Part shown: piece by piece, positions 37,359-48,862 of the stretch
Layout: every line of letters starts with the position of its first letter
Position numbering within the stretch: position 1 is the stretch's first letter
Source: Morella rubra
Lineage: Eukaryota; Streptophyta; Magnoliopsida; Fagales; Myricaceae
Assembly (NCBI GenBank): GCA_003952965.2
Contig: CM025850.1
Coordinates: 26,967,372-27,031,371 of the forward strand
Length of the DNA stretch: 64,000 bases
Direction: 5' to 3'
The notes under the pieces: generated by a model
The model's database searches: none
Told to the model about the DNA's origin: nothing
Seen by the model: only the letters and a program-made list of their open reading frames with translations
Translations under genes and position numbers: made by a program

Positions 37359-37760
37359 GGGTTAAATACACTTTGTATCCTCCAACTATTAGGAGTCTTG
37401 ACACTTTACATGACCATAATTTATTATATTTTGTCATATTATACCCATTAATTATTGATTTCAGACACTTTGCACTATTCATCAAAATCTCCGTGAGTTT
37501 GGAAGGAAATTTATTTTTTGGCCAAAAAATTACGATTTTACTCTCATAAAATGATCATGGCCAAAAAAAATTATGGCAACAAAATTTTCATTTTACACAC
37601 CAAGAAATCATTTTCCGTCCAAATTAACCATAAATTATAACAGAGGTGCAAGGTGTTTAAAATTAATAGTTGGTGACTACAATGTGATAAAAATAATATA
37701 TTGAGGTACAAAGTGTAAAGACCTCCATATATAGTTGAAAGGTGCATAGTATATTTATCC
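37359..37760. mobile_element. MITE, GGGTTAAATAC family (copy 2)
   Basis: About 400 bp starting GGGTTAAATACACTTTG, with the opposite end GGATAAATATACTATGC on the other strand. The interior shares the TTTTGGCCAAAAAATTACG and CAAATTAACCATAAATTA blocks with the copies at 10471 and 52675. The flanking 9-mers nearly match (TAGATTATA and TAAATTATA). Confidence 0.78.
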
Positions 37761-40700
37761 TTAAATTATATATTTACAACAACTAATAGCTTTTTATCCT
37801 TCCCTCACACCTTTTCTAAATGCTCATGATGTAATTTTCTTCACGTGGCAATAGAAATAAACGTCTTTTTATAAAACTTATAAAAAACATAATACTATTT
37901 CTTGTAAACTTCCAAAAATTTTCCCCAAAGTTCGACCTTTTGTTAAAATGGATATATAGCTTTAGGTTATGATCATTAGTCCATACTAATTATGAGTTAC
38001 ATATATTTAATTAAAAAATACCATGCTAGAGATAAAAAGAAAGACCCATTTAAGAGGGCATGCATTAAAAGAGAGGAATGGAGAAAGAGATGGTGAAGGG
38101 AGCTAGAAAGGGATGATGCTCCCACTGCACAAATTAAATTCAATATGATATATATATATATATATAAATTGTTTGTGAGCATATCATATACGATATGTGC
38201 GTCCAAATAGACTATCTTTGGAACAAGAAGGAGAATCAAATAGCACTTTTTGGTAAAAGCATTTTATTTCTTGAGCAGTGCAAAGCGGCTGAGTATACTT
38301 TAGCAGCATACTTGTTAGGGGATGTGACTAAAAAGGGGGACAGTTATAAGTTATTTGTTCTCTTTACTAGTAAGAATCAATGGGTAGTGGGCATGAGAAA
38401 GCTTCGGAAGGAAGATTAGCTCGGGCCGGGGTCCACCCCACCATAGACTCATCAATTCCTAAGTATGACTACCAAAAATAATAAACACTTTCAACTGGCC
38501 CTTTCTTTATTCGAGTTTGACTTAATCGATCGCTTCGTTAATTTGGTTGGATACCTAACTAACCCTTCGAGTGTAAGATCTGCCCGTTGCGTGCAGAAGG
38601 GACAATTTGAACTCATGATATATCTATTGATTAATGTTTTCTGGTGGTTAGTGAATTTTCAATGAGCTTTTAGTTTAATACTCAACTGTAAATCCTTGCA
38701 CTCTGATTGTTAAGTGTTTTAAATTAGTATGTAATAATTCTAAGAATTTTAATCACCCTATGGATTTTCGTCCTAGAGGGTACGACATTTTCCTATCTCC
38801 ATATGTTAATTAGATGTCACAAATGTTTTTTGAAAAAAATTTCACGTCACTTTTTTATAAGGTCCAATAATTTTTTTTTTGTAAATTTTACTGTTTACAA
38901 GTCCAACAACTTTTTATAAATTCTAATGTTTCACTAGTTCCAAAACTTTTTAGAATTTACACTATCTCTAATAAAAAAAAATTCAGCAAAAAAATTTCTT
39001 GGTCATCCAAAAAATCGTGGCACTCGTGCAGTTTTTAGTTTTTTCTCAACCTTGAAGACAAGGTTCCTCCAAGGAGAGGAGAATCATTATGTACCTATTT
39101 TCGTCTATATACTTCTTTCAAATAAGTATGACCCCTTAAATGTTATATGAATCATCTGTTAAATTGCCCGGGGGAGTTTTAAGCTGGCAAAGTAAGGTCC
39201 TTTTTTGCTTTTTGCCTCTTCGAGACCGGAGGAATCTTTCCCCTCTCCTTTTAGGCTAAATTCATAAGGAAAAGAACATAATGTAAGTAACAGCCTGCAT
39301 GAGAATCAAGAGGGAAAAGAGAAAAACTTCAGTGTTCACCCTATTAACGCAGCACCACTGTAATTTAATCCATACTGTATTTTCAGGTAGGGTTATCACA
39401 AATCCGAAATTGCTGAGGGAACAGCCAATTCATGCTCAGAAGTTTGCATATGTTAAGAAGATTGAACCATTGAAGCCAAAGAGTTGAGTTTTTGCATCAA
39501 GCAATTGGAAGTGGGGACTTTGGACATGGCCTAGTGGATTGGACTGTAGAAGGTATAAAATCAAACAAGAAAGAGAGCACCGAATAGAGACACAACTCAA
39601 GCATAATGCTCATGATTTCTAATAAACTAGAGGGAACTTTTGGCTTCAATGATTCTTTCTCAACTTTTCTTAAAAACAAATATAGTACTCAATAATTTTA
39701 AACTTCTATCAAAATCGTGAACAGTGGCCTAGACAAAAATATTTCAAAGTGCATGGCATATCTTATCAACAAGGAATGGATTTTCTTGGAAAATTTTACC
39801 AACAGACATTGACAAGTACTTATGGGAGAGGGAGTAGATAAGCATCAGATCATATGGTCGGAACAGGGAGAGGGTCAAGAAAAAGCAGGGTAAAAGTCAA
39901 GGTGGAAAATGTTACCCATTTCCTGTCATAAATAAACACTTTGGTAGTTGAGTCGACCCTAGCCCTAGGCAATCGTTCCAGGAAGATATAATTAAATTAG
40001 GACCCTCCTCCTGTCAGAAAGGGAAGACTAGCAGGTTTGCTGGGACTGAACTCTTTCACACATGTATCTTGAAAAAAAAAAAAAAGAACTCTTTCACACA
40101 TTCAACTCTCTTTGCTTGGTTTCGGGTTTTCAACCAAAAATGAGAACGCGGATTTTGTTTTGCAAATGGATAACATTGTCAAACATGATTATGTCTTTTT
40201 TATTCACACAAGTTTCTAAGTGCATGTTACTCTTTGAGTTCGACGATTGTTTGGTCTGTGACACATTAATTACCTTCTGAAGTACAAAAACCTACGGGTT
40301 CCCATTATTTGGTACCAAAGGTTTAATCAAAAGGATTAAGATTATCTTGGGCTCCGCCCCTTCTGCGGGAAAGGAGGTCGGGTGAACATAGGTAATAGAC
40401 TAGTACAATAACACAACAAAGAAGCAGACAATCGCTAAGGACTTGTGTGGGTCAACCGGTGCTCCCCTCTGTTAAATCCAACGAGAAATGAGCTTGGGAT
40501 CCTTTCCAATTGATAGACAGGCGAGCAAGCAAAAGAAGAGTACAGACAAACAAGAAAAATATCGGAGGTTGCGGTCTACGACTGAGCTGTCCAAAGGAAG
40601 CCCCACCATGGCCTAACTCAAAAGGTGGAAAAGAAAAAGAAAAATTTAAGATCTTGATGATCGATATCGTGTTAATATATTTGGATCTCCATGCTTTGCC

Positions 40701-42825
40701 ACCCCCTCCACAATCGGTAATGCAAAGCATTAGGAAACTTCATGACAAAAAGGCTCATATTATTACCAACTCATTTTGGTTATCTGTCAGGATTTGCAAA
40801 GTGATTGGTGTCAAACCCCGGACCCTCGTGAGCTAATGCCCAGAGTGGGTGAGCAAAGAAAATGGCAACATGCCGGCCGGTGACTGATAATGCAATACAA
40901 TCGTGTACTTCTTCTCTTTTTTCGAGTTTTATTTTAAGTGGAACTATCCACTACCTTCTATGGGCTAGCTTCTTTTCTTTTGAGATATGATATTATTCTA
41001 ATAGCTGTTTCCATATCGATATTCCATCTTATGTAGTGGGAATCCTACTGGGAATTAGCATCCGATAGAGAGTCTTCCATTTTCTAAAACAGGTTTCCTT
41101 AAACGTAGCAAACTACACCAATTGGAACTTCAACCTTTCTGTGGAGGAGAAGCTCATATTTCCTGAACTGGTTTCCTCTTCCGCGAGAAAATAAACAATG
41201 CAGAAGCCACATGACAGGCATCCTATCTTTCTTTAATACAATGGATCTGAGTGGGAGGTATCCTCACTTATTCTATTTGCAACGATTGAATGTGCAAACC
41301 TGCAAACCTGTCCACGTAATTTATTGACACCCAGTGATTTATAAACGTATTTAGCTCAAATAGTACGAGTTCTTTATTTCAAAGTACTGTTGCAACCAAT
41401 AGGCCTCCAATAAATTTCTCAAATAGTAGATAGGATTGCTACAGAAAAAACTGACAGCGATACTTGGTATTGCTTAGTGATTGGGTAACCTGACAGCGAT
41501 ATTTGGTATTGTTTTGGTATTGATTCTGTAGCTGCCATGCACCGCACACAATATATTCGCCCTGGCAGCAACCATGTCTCCTTTTCAGCTTCATTGCTTT
41601 TATTGTAGGAAAAAGAATCAGAGTACAGTTTTGTATGGAACGAATATATACATATTTTCTAAATAATGCCGAAGGGCTTCCATTTCAAGAGTTAGAACCA
41701 CAAAAAGATAAACCTACCTAAGGCCTAACTTACACAAAACGGTAAAAGAAAACTAGCAGGATCCCAAAAGGGATCAAGGAAACCACTGTATGCTCCGTGC
41801 TAGGAAGAAAGAGCGGTGACTAATAACGGTAAACTTAACTACCGAGACCTAGATAGACTAGTAATTAATGTGCCAACAACCTAGGCACAACAAAGTCTCA
41901 TCGGAGGATCGAAAAAGATTGACAAGGGATTGGAAAGGCCCATTGAGGAAATAAAAACAACTAAGGCCAATGAGGGCCGATAAAAACAAAAACACAACCT
42001 AGGACTAAAAGTTGAGCCAAAATCAAAGAGCCACTAAGATCAAGTGGAAAGGGCGAAAAACGCTGGCGGCGTGTGGGGAAGACACGCAGGGGATACCGGT
42101 GAGTGGGGCCATGCACTGCTAGAAAAGTGACATATTGGTGGCATTGGGTTTGCTAGAAGCAGCAAGATCCTTGCAAGATGTGCATTGCCTTTAGAGTGCA
42201 TCGGAAGCAGCCCAAAAATGAGGAACAAGGCTTGTCGCGTGGACCAACACACGCAGGCCAAATGGAATGGGGCTGGTGGGGTTGAGCTCGCCTTGAGGTC
42301 GGGATAGCGTCTAGCTGGGATGTGTCCCTCGATGGCGCATAGATGCACCAAGATCTAGCTGCCAAGATTCCGAACAACAACCAAACAAGGAAATGGAGGG
42401 AGATAAGTATGAGATCTGATCCGCAAGGGGAGAATTGGAAAGGGGGTGGGTGGTAGGAGAAGCCAGTGCAAGAAAGAAAGGTAGAGAGGGGAGGCTAACG
42501 CTAGGGTCTTTTGTGTTCTAGAGAGAAGGTAGAGCCTTTCTCTTTAGAACACTATGGGTGCAAGGATTGTGTGGAATGAATAAGATATATAGGAAGGGAG
42601 TCAAAACACCTTATGTCAGACATAAATTAAGTAGGCACCCGTCTGAACTAGCAAAGTGAATAACCCTAAATCTAATGGCACCTCCATCACCAAGGTTTGT
42701 GATTATCAACGTACTACAGTACTAGATGGAAGAAACAAATATAGAATGGGCTTTAAGAACCTATTCTAACATAGTAAAGGCAAACCTGTGAAGTTATTTC
42801 AATATTTGACATGAGAACATTTTTT
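37761..42825. other. Intergenic stretch of mixed composition
   Basis: No complete gene is recognisable. A TA microsatellite lies at 38149-38166. Segments 38190-38640 and 40340-41260 have a more even base composition and wording unlike the surrounding AT-rich DNA. An exon-like frame at 39387-39487 is preceded by an acceptor. 41640-42700 resembles a decayed repeat but could not be classed. Confidence 0.4.
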
Positions 42826-44157
42826 TTTAATCGTGGTTACGAACACTAGAGTCAGATTCCAACTCGACAGAGAGTTTCCAGAGACGTATGAACGGACGCT
42901 TTAGATGGGCTCCACATAAATTAATGAAGGGCTAGGTGCGTGACTCGGCTCAGCTCCTCACAGCTTTGGCTTGGCACATGCCCATGCCCTTTTTTCCTCA
43001 CTCAAGTCCTATCGGTTGGACCTATAAAATTAAGTGAGCCAAGAGGTCCGACCGGCACATCCAAAACAACGCACCCTTCGTCTCCTCCCGAATCATCCAT
43101 AAATTCAACTTTTATGTCTCTCTCCCCCTAAATCAACCCCCAAAATTTCTCAAAATTCATCTTTTCTTTGCTAAATTAGGATTTAAACGGAATCACTCTC
43201 TCCAAGCATTTGAAAAAAGTTTAAAAACTTTTGGAACTTTGTATTTTCTTGCTCTGCAATCTGGCTCTACGCTTACTAGGTTTTCTTTGTAAGTGTGGCC
43301 AACTCTTTTTCACTTTAGTGTTGATCCTTCTTACGTCGATTCTAGAGCCTTCATGCGCATTCACATTCACGTTCAGGCTTCATTTTGCAATGTTTATCCA
43401 AGAATGATGATGATGATGAAAATCAAGCTCGACTCCAACTATTGGAATGTCGAGCTCTTGATCACCATAGGTCTAGGGTTGTGCCCTCAACTCGATAGTA
43501 AGAACATTATTTTTGAGACAATGCTTGAAGGTGAGTTTGTGGTTTAAAGTTCAATTTTTTCTACGACTTCAAGGTTTGATCAACAAATACAGGTAGTTAG
43601 TAGTTTGTTCAATGTAGTACTAAGATTTGGGATTAAAATGATAATCTAGGTGCTTATCTCCTACTATCTTGAAACTCTCATTTTGTTCTCTTTTAACATT
43701 TTTGGTTAAATATGTAACTCTTATCCTCAAATGTGTACTTTTGTGGGGTTGAAAGTTACTTCTTGTGCGCATTATACGATCTTAAAAGGTTTATACCTAC
43801 AAAGAAGATCTTTTGATATGATCAACATGTACATTGTTTGGGGTTTGTGTAAGTTTAGTGTTTCCACAATTACTTGAACAAATTCAATAATCGGTAGAAG
43901 ATATAGCAAAATTTGATTGATCAAAATTAGGTAATTTGTTCTATTAGTTTTCTAGTTTTGTTTTAGAAGTTATCGTCTAAACAAGAGCTTTTGGGACAAT
44001 CAGGTAAGTACTAAATTGACTAACAGAAGACACTTTAGATAATCTTTTAAAAGACCCTAATATCCAAATTTTTGCTCTTTTTACAAAATTTGAGATAATG
44101 TTTATTTAGTATGTTATGGTTAATAGAAACCACCAATTCTATGTCTGTTTGCTTAAA

Positions 44158-44413
44158 CCAAAGACTGCTTTTGCCACATGTTTTTGGTGAAATATTTCTT
44201 TGATAGACACCATGCTTATTTTCCTCAAGGATGAGATATAGAGATTTTGAAAACTATGAAGACTAAGGAATTTAGTGTACCTTTTCGCCAAAGACTGCTT
44301 TTGCCACATATTTTTGGTGAAACATTTCTTTGATAGATACCATGCTTATTTTCCTTAAGGATGAGATATAGAGATTTTGAAAGCTATGAAGACTAAGGAA
44401 TTGAGTGTATCTT
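44158..44413. repeat. Two tandem copies of a 129-bp unit
   Basis: The unit beginning CCAAAGACTGCTTTTGCCAC is present twice head to tail, near 44158 and 44287, with only a handful of differences (for example CCTCAAGGATG against CCTTAAGGATG). Similarity is much higher than between the element's terminal repeats, so this duplication is recent. Confidence 0.9.
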
Positions 44414-44589
44414 TTTCGTTATTTTCACTACTCAAAGTGATTGTTATGATCACGAAGAAAATGAAGAATCCTTCCATTCGGCCCAAATTGTATTTGTTGT
44501 AGGTACGGATGCTTATGTACATGAAAATATACTAGAGATATATATTATTTTGAGTAGCTAGAAATATAATTATTACAAATGATGTTTTC

Positions 44590-46262
44590 TACTTTTTTGC
44601 TCACTTGTTTTACCTCTTCCTTTTACTAAAACTCAATATCACACTTTTTTGCTCTCATGTTTTTATTTAGCTTAATATTCTTTAATATTTGTATATCTAT
44701 TTTTTGTATGTGTTTAAGCCAGTACTCATGGTTAGGGTCAAGCATCCTGCGGCAAAAAGGAAATAAAAGGATGAACTATTGAGAAAGAGGAAAGAACTAC
44801 CAGAATTTGATAACTTTGGTAACTTTCGAATGATGAGTGCGTATAAGTATATAAATGAATTTTCAAGAAACAAGGGGATGAGGGGAAGGAATATAATGTA
44901 GATGAGTTGAGTGAGTTTGAGATTATTGAAAATTTTGAGTACCAGGGTTGGAAGAATTTGTTGAATATGAAAAAAAATGTGTACCCTAAAAGAATTTTTT
45001 GTATTAGAGAATTGCAACCTTTTAAAGCAAAAAAATTTCACAAGGTGTTCATCCACATTCTATGACCTTTGCTAGAGGTCTTCGAGGTTTGTATACCACT
45101 CACGTTGTGACTGTTCCTTGTCGTCGCTTGGCTCCTATAAAAGAATAAGAAATATGTATAGATATGAAATGGCCGTATAAAGTGAAATAGGAGGATGTTG
45201 TAGGACTGTACCTCTGGCTTATCCTCCAACTACAAGTGACGAGTTACTAGTTGAGACAATGACTTGGTGCCACCCCTACGACCGTCCCGTGATTGTTTCC
45301 TTTGTCCAATTGCGCTTTTTAACCGCTTGTTCCCTCAGTGCTTTGACTCATGTGCCTTGAACCCTTGTAGCCACACCCAGAGCTTCATTTGGTATTGAAG
45401 CTTTAGTCCCTGTGCGTAATAAAACTTAATCTAGCCTTTTCTACTTTTTGCTCTCATGTTTTACCCTTTTCCTTTTACTAAAACTCAATATCACACTTTT
45501 TTGCTCTCATTTTTTAATCTAGCTGAACATTCTTTGATGTTTGTATCTCTATTTTTTGTATGTGTTTCAATCAGTACTTATGGTTAGGGTCAAGCATCCT
45601 GCGGCAAAAGGGAAAGAAAAGGCCAAAACATCGATAAAGAGGAAGGAACTTCCAGAATGTGATAACTCTAGTAACTTTCGAGATGATGAGTGTGTGTGTA
45701 AGTATGCGGAAGACTTTTCAAGACGAAAGGTGATGAGGGGAAAGAATATAATGTAGATAAGTTAAATAAGTTTGAGATTGTTGAAAATTTTTAATACTAG
45801 GGTTGGAAGAATTTTTTAAATATGAAAAAAAAGGTGTACTCTAAGAGAATTTTTTGTATTAGATAATTGCGACCTTTAAAGTAAAAAAATGTTAAAAGGT
45901 GTTATTCTGCATTCTATGACCTTTGCTAAAGGTCTTCAAGGCTCCTATACCGCTCATGTTGTGATCGTTCGTTGTCATCACTTGGCTCCTATAAAAGAAT
46001 AAGAAATATGTATAGATATGAAATAGCCATATAAAGTGAAATAGGAGGATGTCGTAAGATTGTATCTTTGGCTTATCCTCCAAGTGTAAGTGACGAGCTA
46101 TTGGTTGGGACAATGACTTGGTACCACCCCAATGATCATCCCGCGACTGTTTCATTTGTTCAATTGTGCTTTTTAGCCGTTTAGTGCCCCGATGCTTTCA
46201 CTTTAGTGCCTTGCAGCCACACCTAGAGCTTCATCTGGTATTGAAGCTTAGCCATTGCGCGT
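44590..46262. repeat. Two tandem copies of an approximately 850-bp unit
   Basis: Sequence 44590-45437 recurs head to tail at 45440-46262. Shared landmarks include AACTCAATATCACAC, GGGTCAAGCATCCTGCGGCA, GAAGTAACTTTCG-type blocks, TTGGCTCCTATAAAAGAATAA and GGTATTGAAGCTT, at roughly 85% by eye. Both units contain a short plus-strand frame (MVRVKHPAAKGKEK in the second unit; broken in the first), rich in Lys and Glu, whose family I do not recognise. It may be the remnant of a transposon-borne protein. Confidence 0.88.
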
Positions 46263-46971
46263 ACACTCTATGTCATATGATTCTAGTTATCGTTAACCAA
46301 GCCAGTTCGTTAGTCTTATTATCGTGATAACGCTAGAGGATATCATGCTTCCAGTGCATCCCCATACTTCGATATAGTGGAGGTGTACAAATTTATGTAT
46401 CTTCTACGGTTAATTGCTCTCTCCAATCTTGGATCCTAGTGTGAGTTTGGTACATCAATCGGATTGGATGCTATCCTTCCATTCTTTGTCCAACGTAATA
46501 TAATGCACTCTTCTAGGATAAAATAAGATCACTTATGTTCAACGTTAACACGATGTGACTACATATTATACTATTGTAGATGAAGTACCTCCAACTATAA
46601 TGATGAAGCCCATTTGTGGTGGTGACAACATGTTTATTAGTCATCACACAATTATGGGATGGATCAAGACTACAGACGTCCATCTCAACCTCTTCAGACC
46701 CAACAATCACCCTTTGACAATCGATAATCATCTAAATTATTTTTTACACCAATAAAAAGGGCAAAACATTTGGAGCGTATATTTATGATGCGTGGAGACA
46801 AAACAGGTCATTCAGCTTTAGGGTAAGGAATTTGTCAACCAATTCAAAATTGGATCTAAGCTCTTTATATTGTATGTCATCAATGGTTTGTTGTAAATGT
46901 TAGAGAAACTAAGCCATGTTCGTTACAGTTTTCAAGTACTAGCACAAAGTTTCATTGTAGCTTTCACTCAA

Positions 46972-47744
46972 TTATGTAGTCCTTTTATCAGTACAGAAAA
47001 TATTTCTCACAATAGGTAAGGGGCCACTTCTCTCACTTTTTATAGATTTTACATAACCATTTGTTGTCACCGAGATCATGGTCATCAAGTATCTTACACT
47101 AGGCACCATCAAATTGTCCACATCACTATCGAACAACAATTTCTGCCAGTCTCTGTTGAAGTCTCTATTGTCAAATAGTGGACCAAGGTTCTTCAACATA
47201 TTTTGATGTCTATGCCGTACACAAAGAAAGTGATGCATATCTGGCAAGACAATAGGTGCCTTCCCTTCCATACACTCGACGAACGTCTTAAATAACTACT
47301 GACTAAGCTATCTATCAAAGAAAAGACTACTTATGTATTACACTTTCTCTATGATAAACTCCAAAAAATCCACCAATGGTCTAAATTGTTTGTCTTATAT
47401 GGGTATCAAACACGTATCTCCAAAAATACCAAAAATTTCGCATGCTCAAACCAGAAGATGAGTTAGATGTGATCGTCGTCTCCAACTGACGGGTTTTTTT
47501 TTTTTTTTTTGGCGTATTTGTCAAACCAATTTAATAGGACACCAGCTACCCCAACCTCCATCACTTTACTTCTTCTACTACTTAGGTAGTTTTTCGAGTC
47601 CATTCGAGTGAATCTCAATTGCTCTCTACCCCTAGCTTGAGTCGCCATCAAATTGTGTGTTAGTTTCTGCCTGATGTCTGCTCTCTCTGCTTCATCAACC
47701 TCCTCACGCTGCAATTCGTTGATCCGTCCGTGTGACCGGAGCAA
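46972..47744 (-). pseudogene. FAR1/MULE-type transposase remnant
   Basis: From high to low coordinates the minus strand reads: a coiled, charged segment (REEVDEAERADI); TRMDSKNYLSSRRSK followed by a GVLLNWFDKY-type helix; then, through stops between 47460 and 47280, an IFWFEHA and YKTNN-like stretch; and finally MEGKAPIVLPDMHHFLCVRH and NMLKNLGPLFDNRDFNRDW. This is the order found in plant FAR1-related/MULE transposases: N-terminal module, FFYA-D and YKTN motifs, then a C-x-x-H block near the end of the catalytic core. At least three stops and frameshifts make it non-functional. It lies inside the inverted repeats of the candidate Mutator-like element. Confidence 0.75.
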
Positions 47745-47879
47745 GTGGATTTTCGATGGCGTAACTAATTCATAGTTATGCTGTGCACACTAATTAAAAG
47801 TGCAATACTTCTCACTCGTCTGCTGCTGAACGTTGTAAAACAAGCAAGACACATACTTCTACTATTTCGTCATTCTTTT

Positions 47880-48862
47880 AAGCTGCATTTGTTTCGACGT
47901 AAAATGAACAAAATGAGAAAATATTTGCAACTGAAAATGTTTGCAGAGAAAACTAAACAAGTTTTGATGTTTGGCTAACTCTTTGAAAATAAGCATATGT
48001 GTTTGGTTGTCACTTGAAAATTTTAAAAAATATTTTGTAATAGTTTCATTTTTTCTTTGTCAATAGAGATATTAAAAACAAGGGGAAAATATATATCACA
48101 TACTTGTGTTTTATGCTATTTTGGAATTGAGACTCGTGCTTTAAATTTTATTTTGAGACCTGTGATTTATCTGTTTATGAATCTAAGGCTTCACTTGTTT
48201 TGCGGTTATATATAGATGAAAAATTCATATGTGGCTCATTTTCAGATATATCAACTACATATGTGGCTTTTTTTGAAAAAATAATAATAATTTAGGCCAT
48301 TTATATGTAGATAAATAAAAAAAATATAATAATAATGATAAAATTAAAAATTAAATTAAAAATTAAATTAAAATTTAATATAAATTTTATTTTTTAAAAA
48401 ATACAAGCGGGCAGATTTTTGCCCTTAGATGGAACATTCATATGTAGCTCGTTTTCAGACACATTAGATATATATGTGGCTTTTTTTTAAAAAAAATAAT
48501 AATTTATGGCATAAATAAAAATTTAATAATATCATATAAAATTAAAAATTAAATTAAAATATATAATTTTTATTTAAAACAAAATCCAAGCTGCCAAATT
48601 GGCCCCCCTTGTGCGCGATGGAGGTGATTGGGTGCTTTGAGTTAGCCAAGATTGGGGATGGAAAGGAGTGACAAAAAGTTGAACAGTTTGGAAAATGATT
48701 TACCCTTCTTGAAAGGGTAAGTCACTTTTAACCTTGCAAGGTAAAATTTTCGGTTGACTAACTTGACATTTTCCTTTGACATCTATTTTGCCCCTACCAA
48801 ACACAATAAAAACTGAAAATATTTTCAAAGATGACATTTTAAAGCAAAACAAATGCAGCCTT
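47880..48862. mobile_element. Non-autonomous TIR element, 983 bp, hAT-like ends
   Basis: The left end reads AAGCTGCATTTGTTT and the right end reads AAGGCTGCATTTGTTTTG on the other strand; the ends are inverted over about 17 bp, with further AAAATATTT-rich similarity inside. No target duplication is obvious. The centre (48215-48590) holds two diverged direct copies of a roughly 200-bp AT-rich unit marked by CATATGTGGCT/CATATGTAGCTC and TTTTCAGA. No coding content. It lies within the candidate Mutator-like element. Confidence 0.7.

Noticed and set aside
42040-42351. 103-codon Pro/His-rich minus-strand frame
   Set aside because: It lies in repeat-like DNA, overlaps another frame on the same strand, and has no family resemblance.
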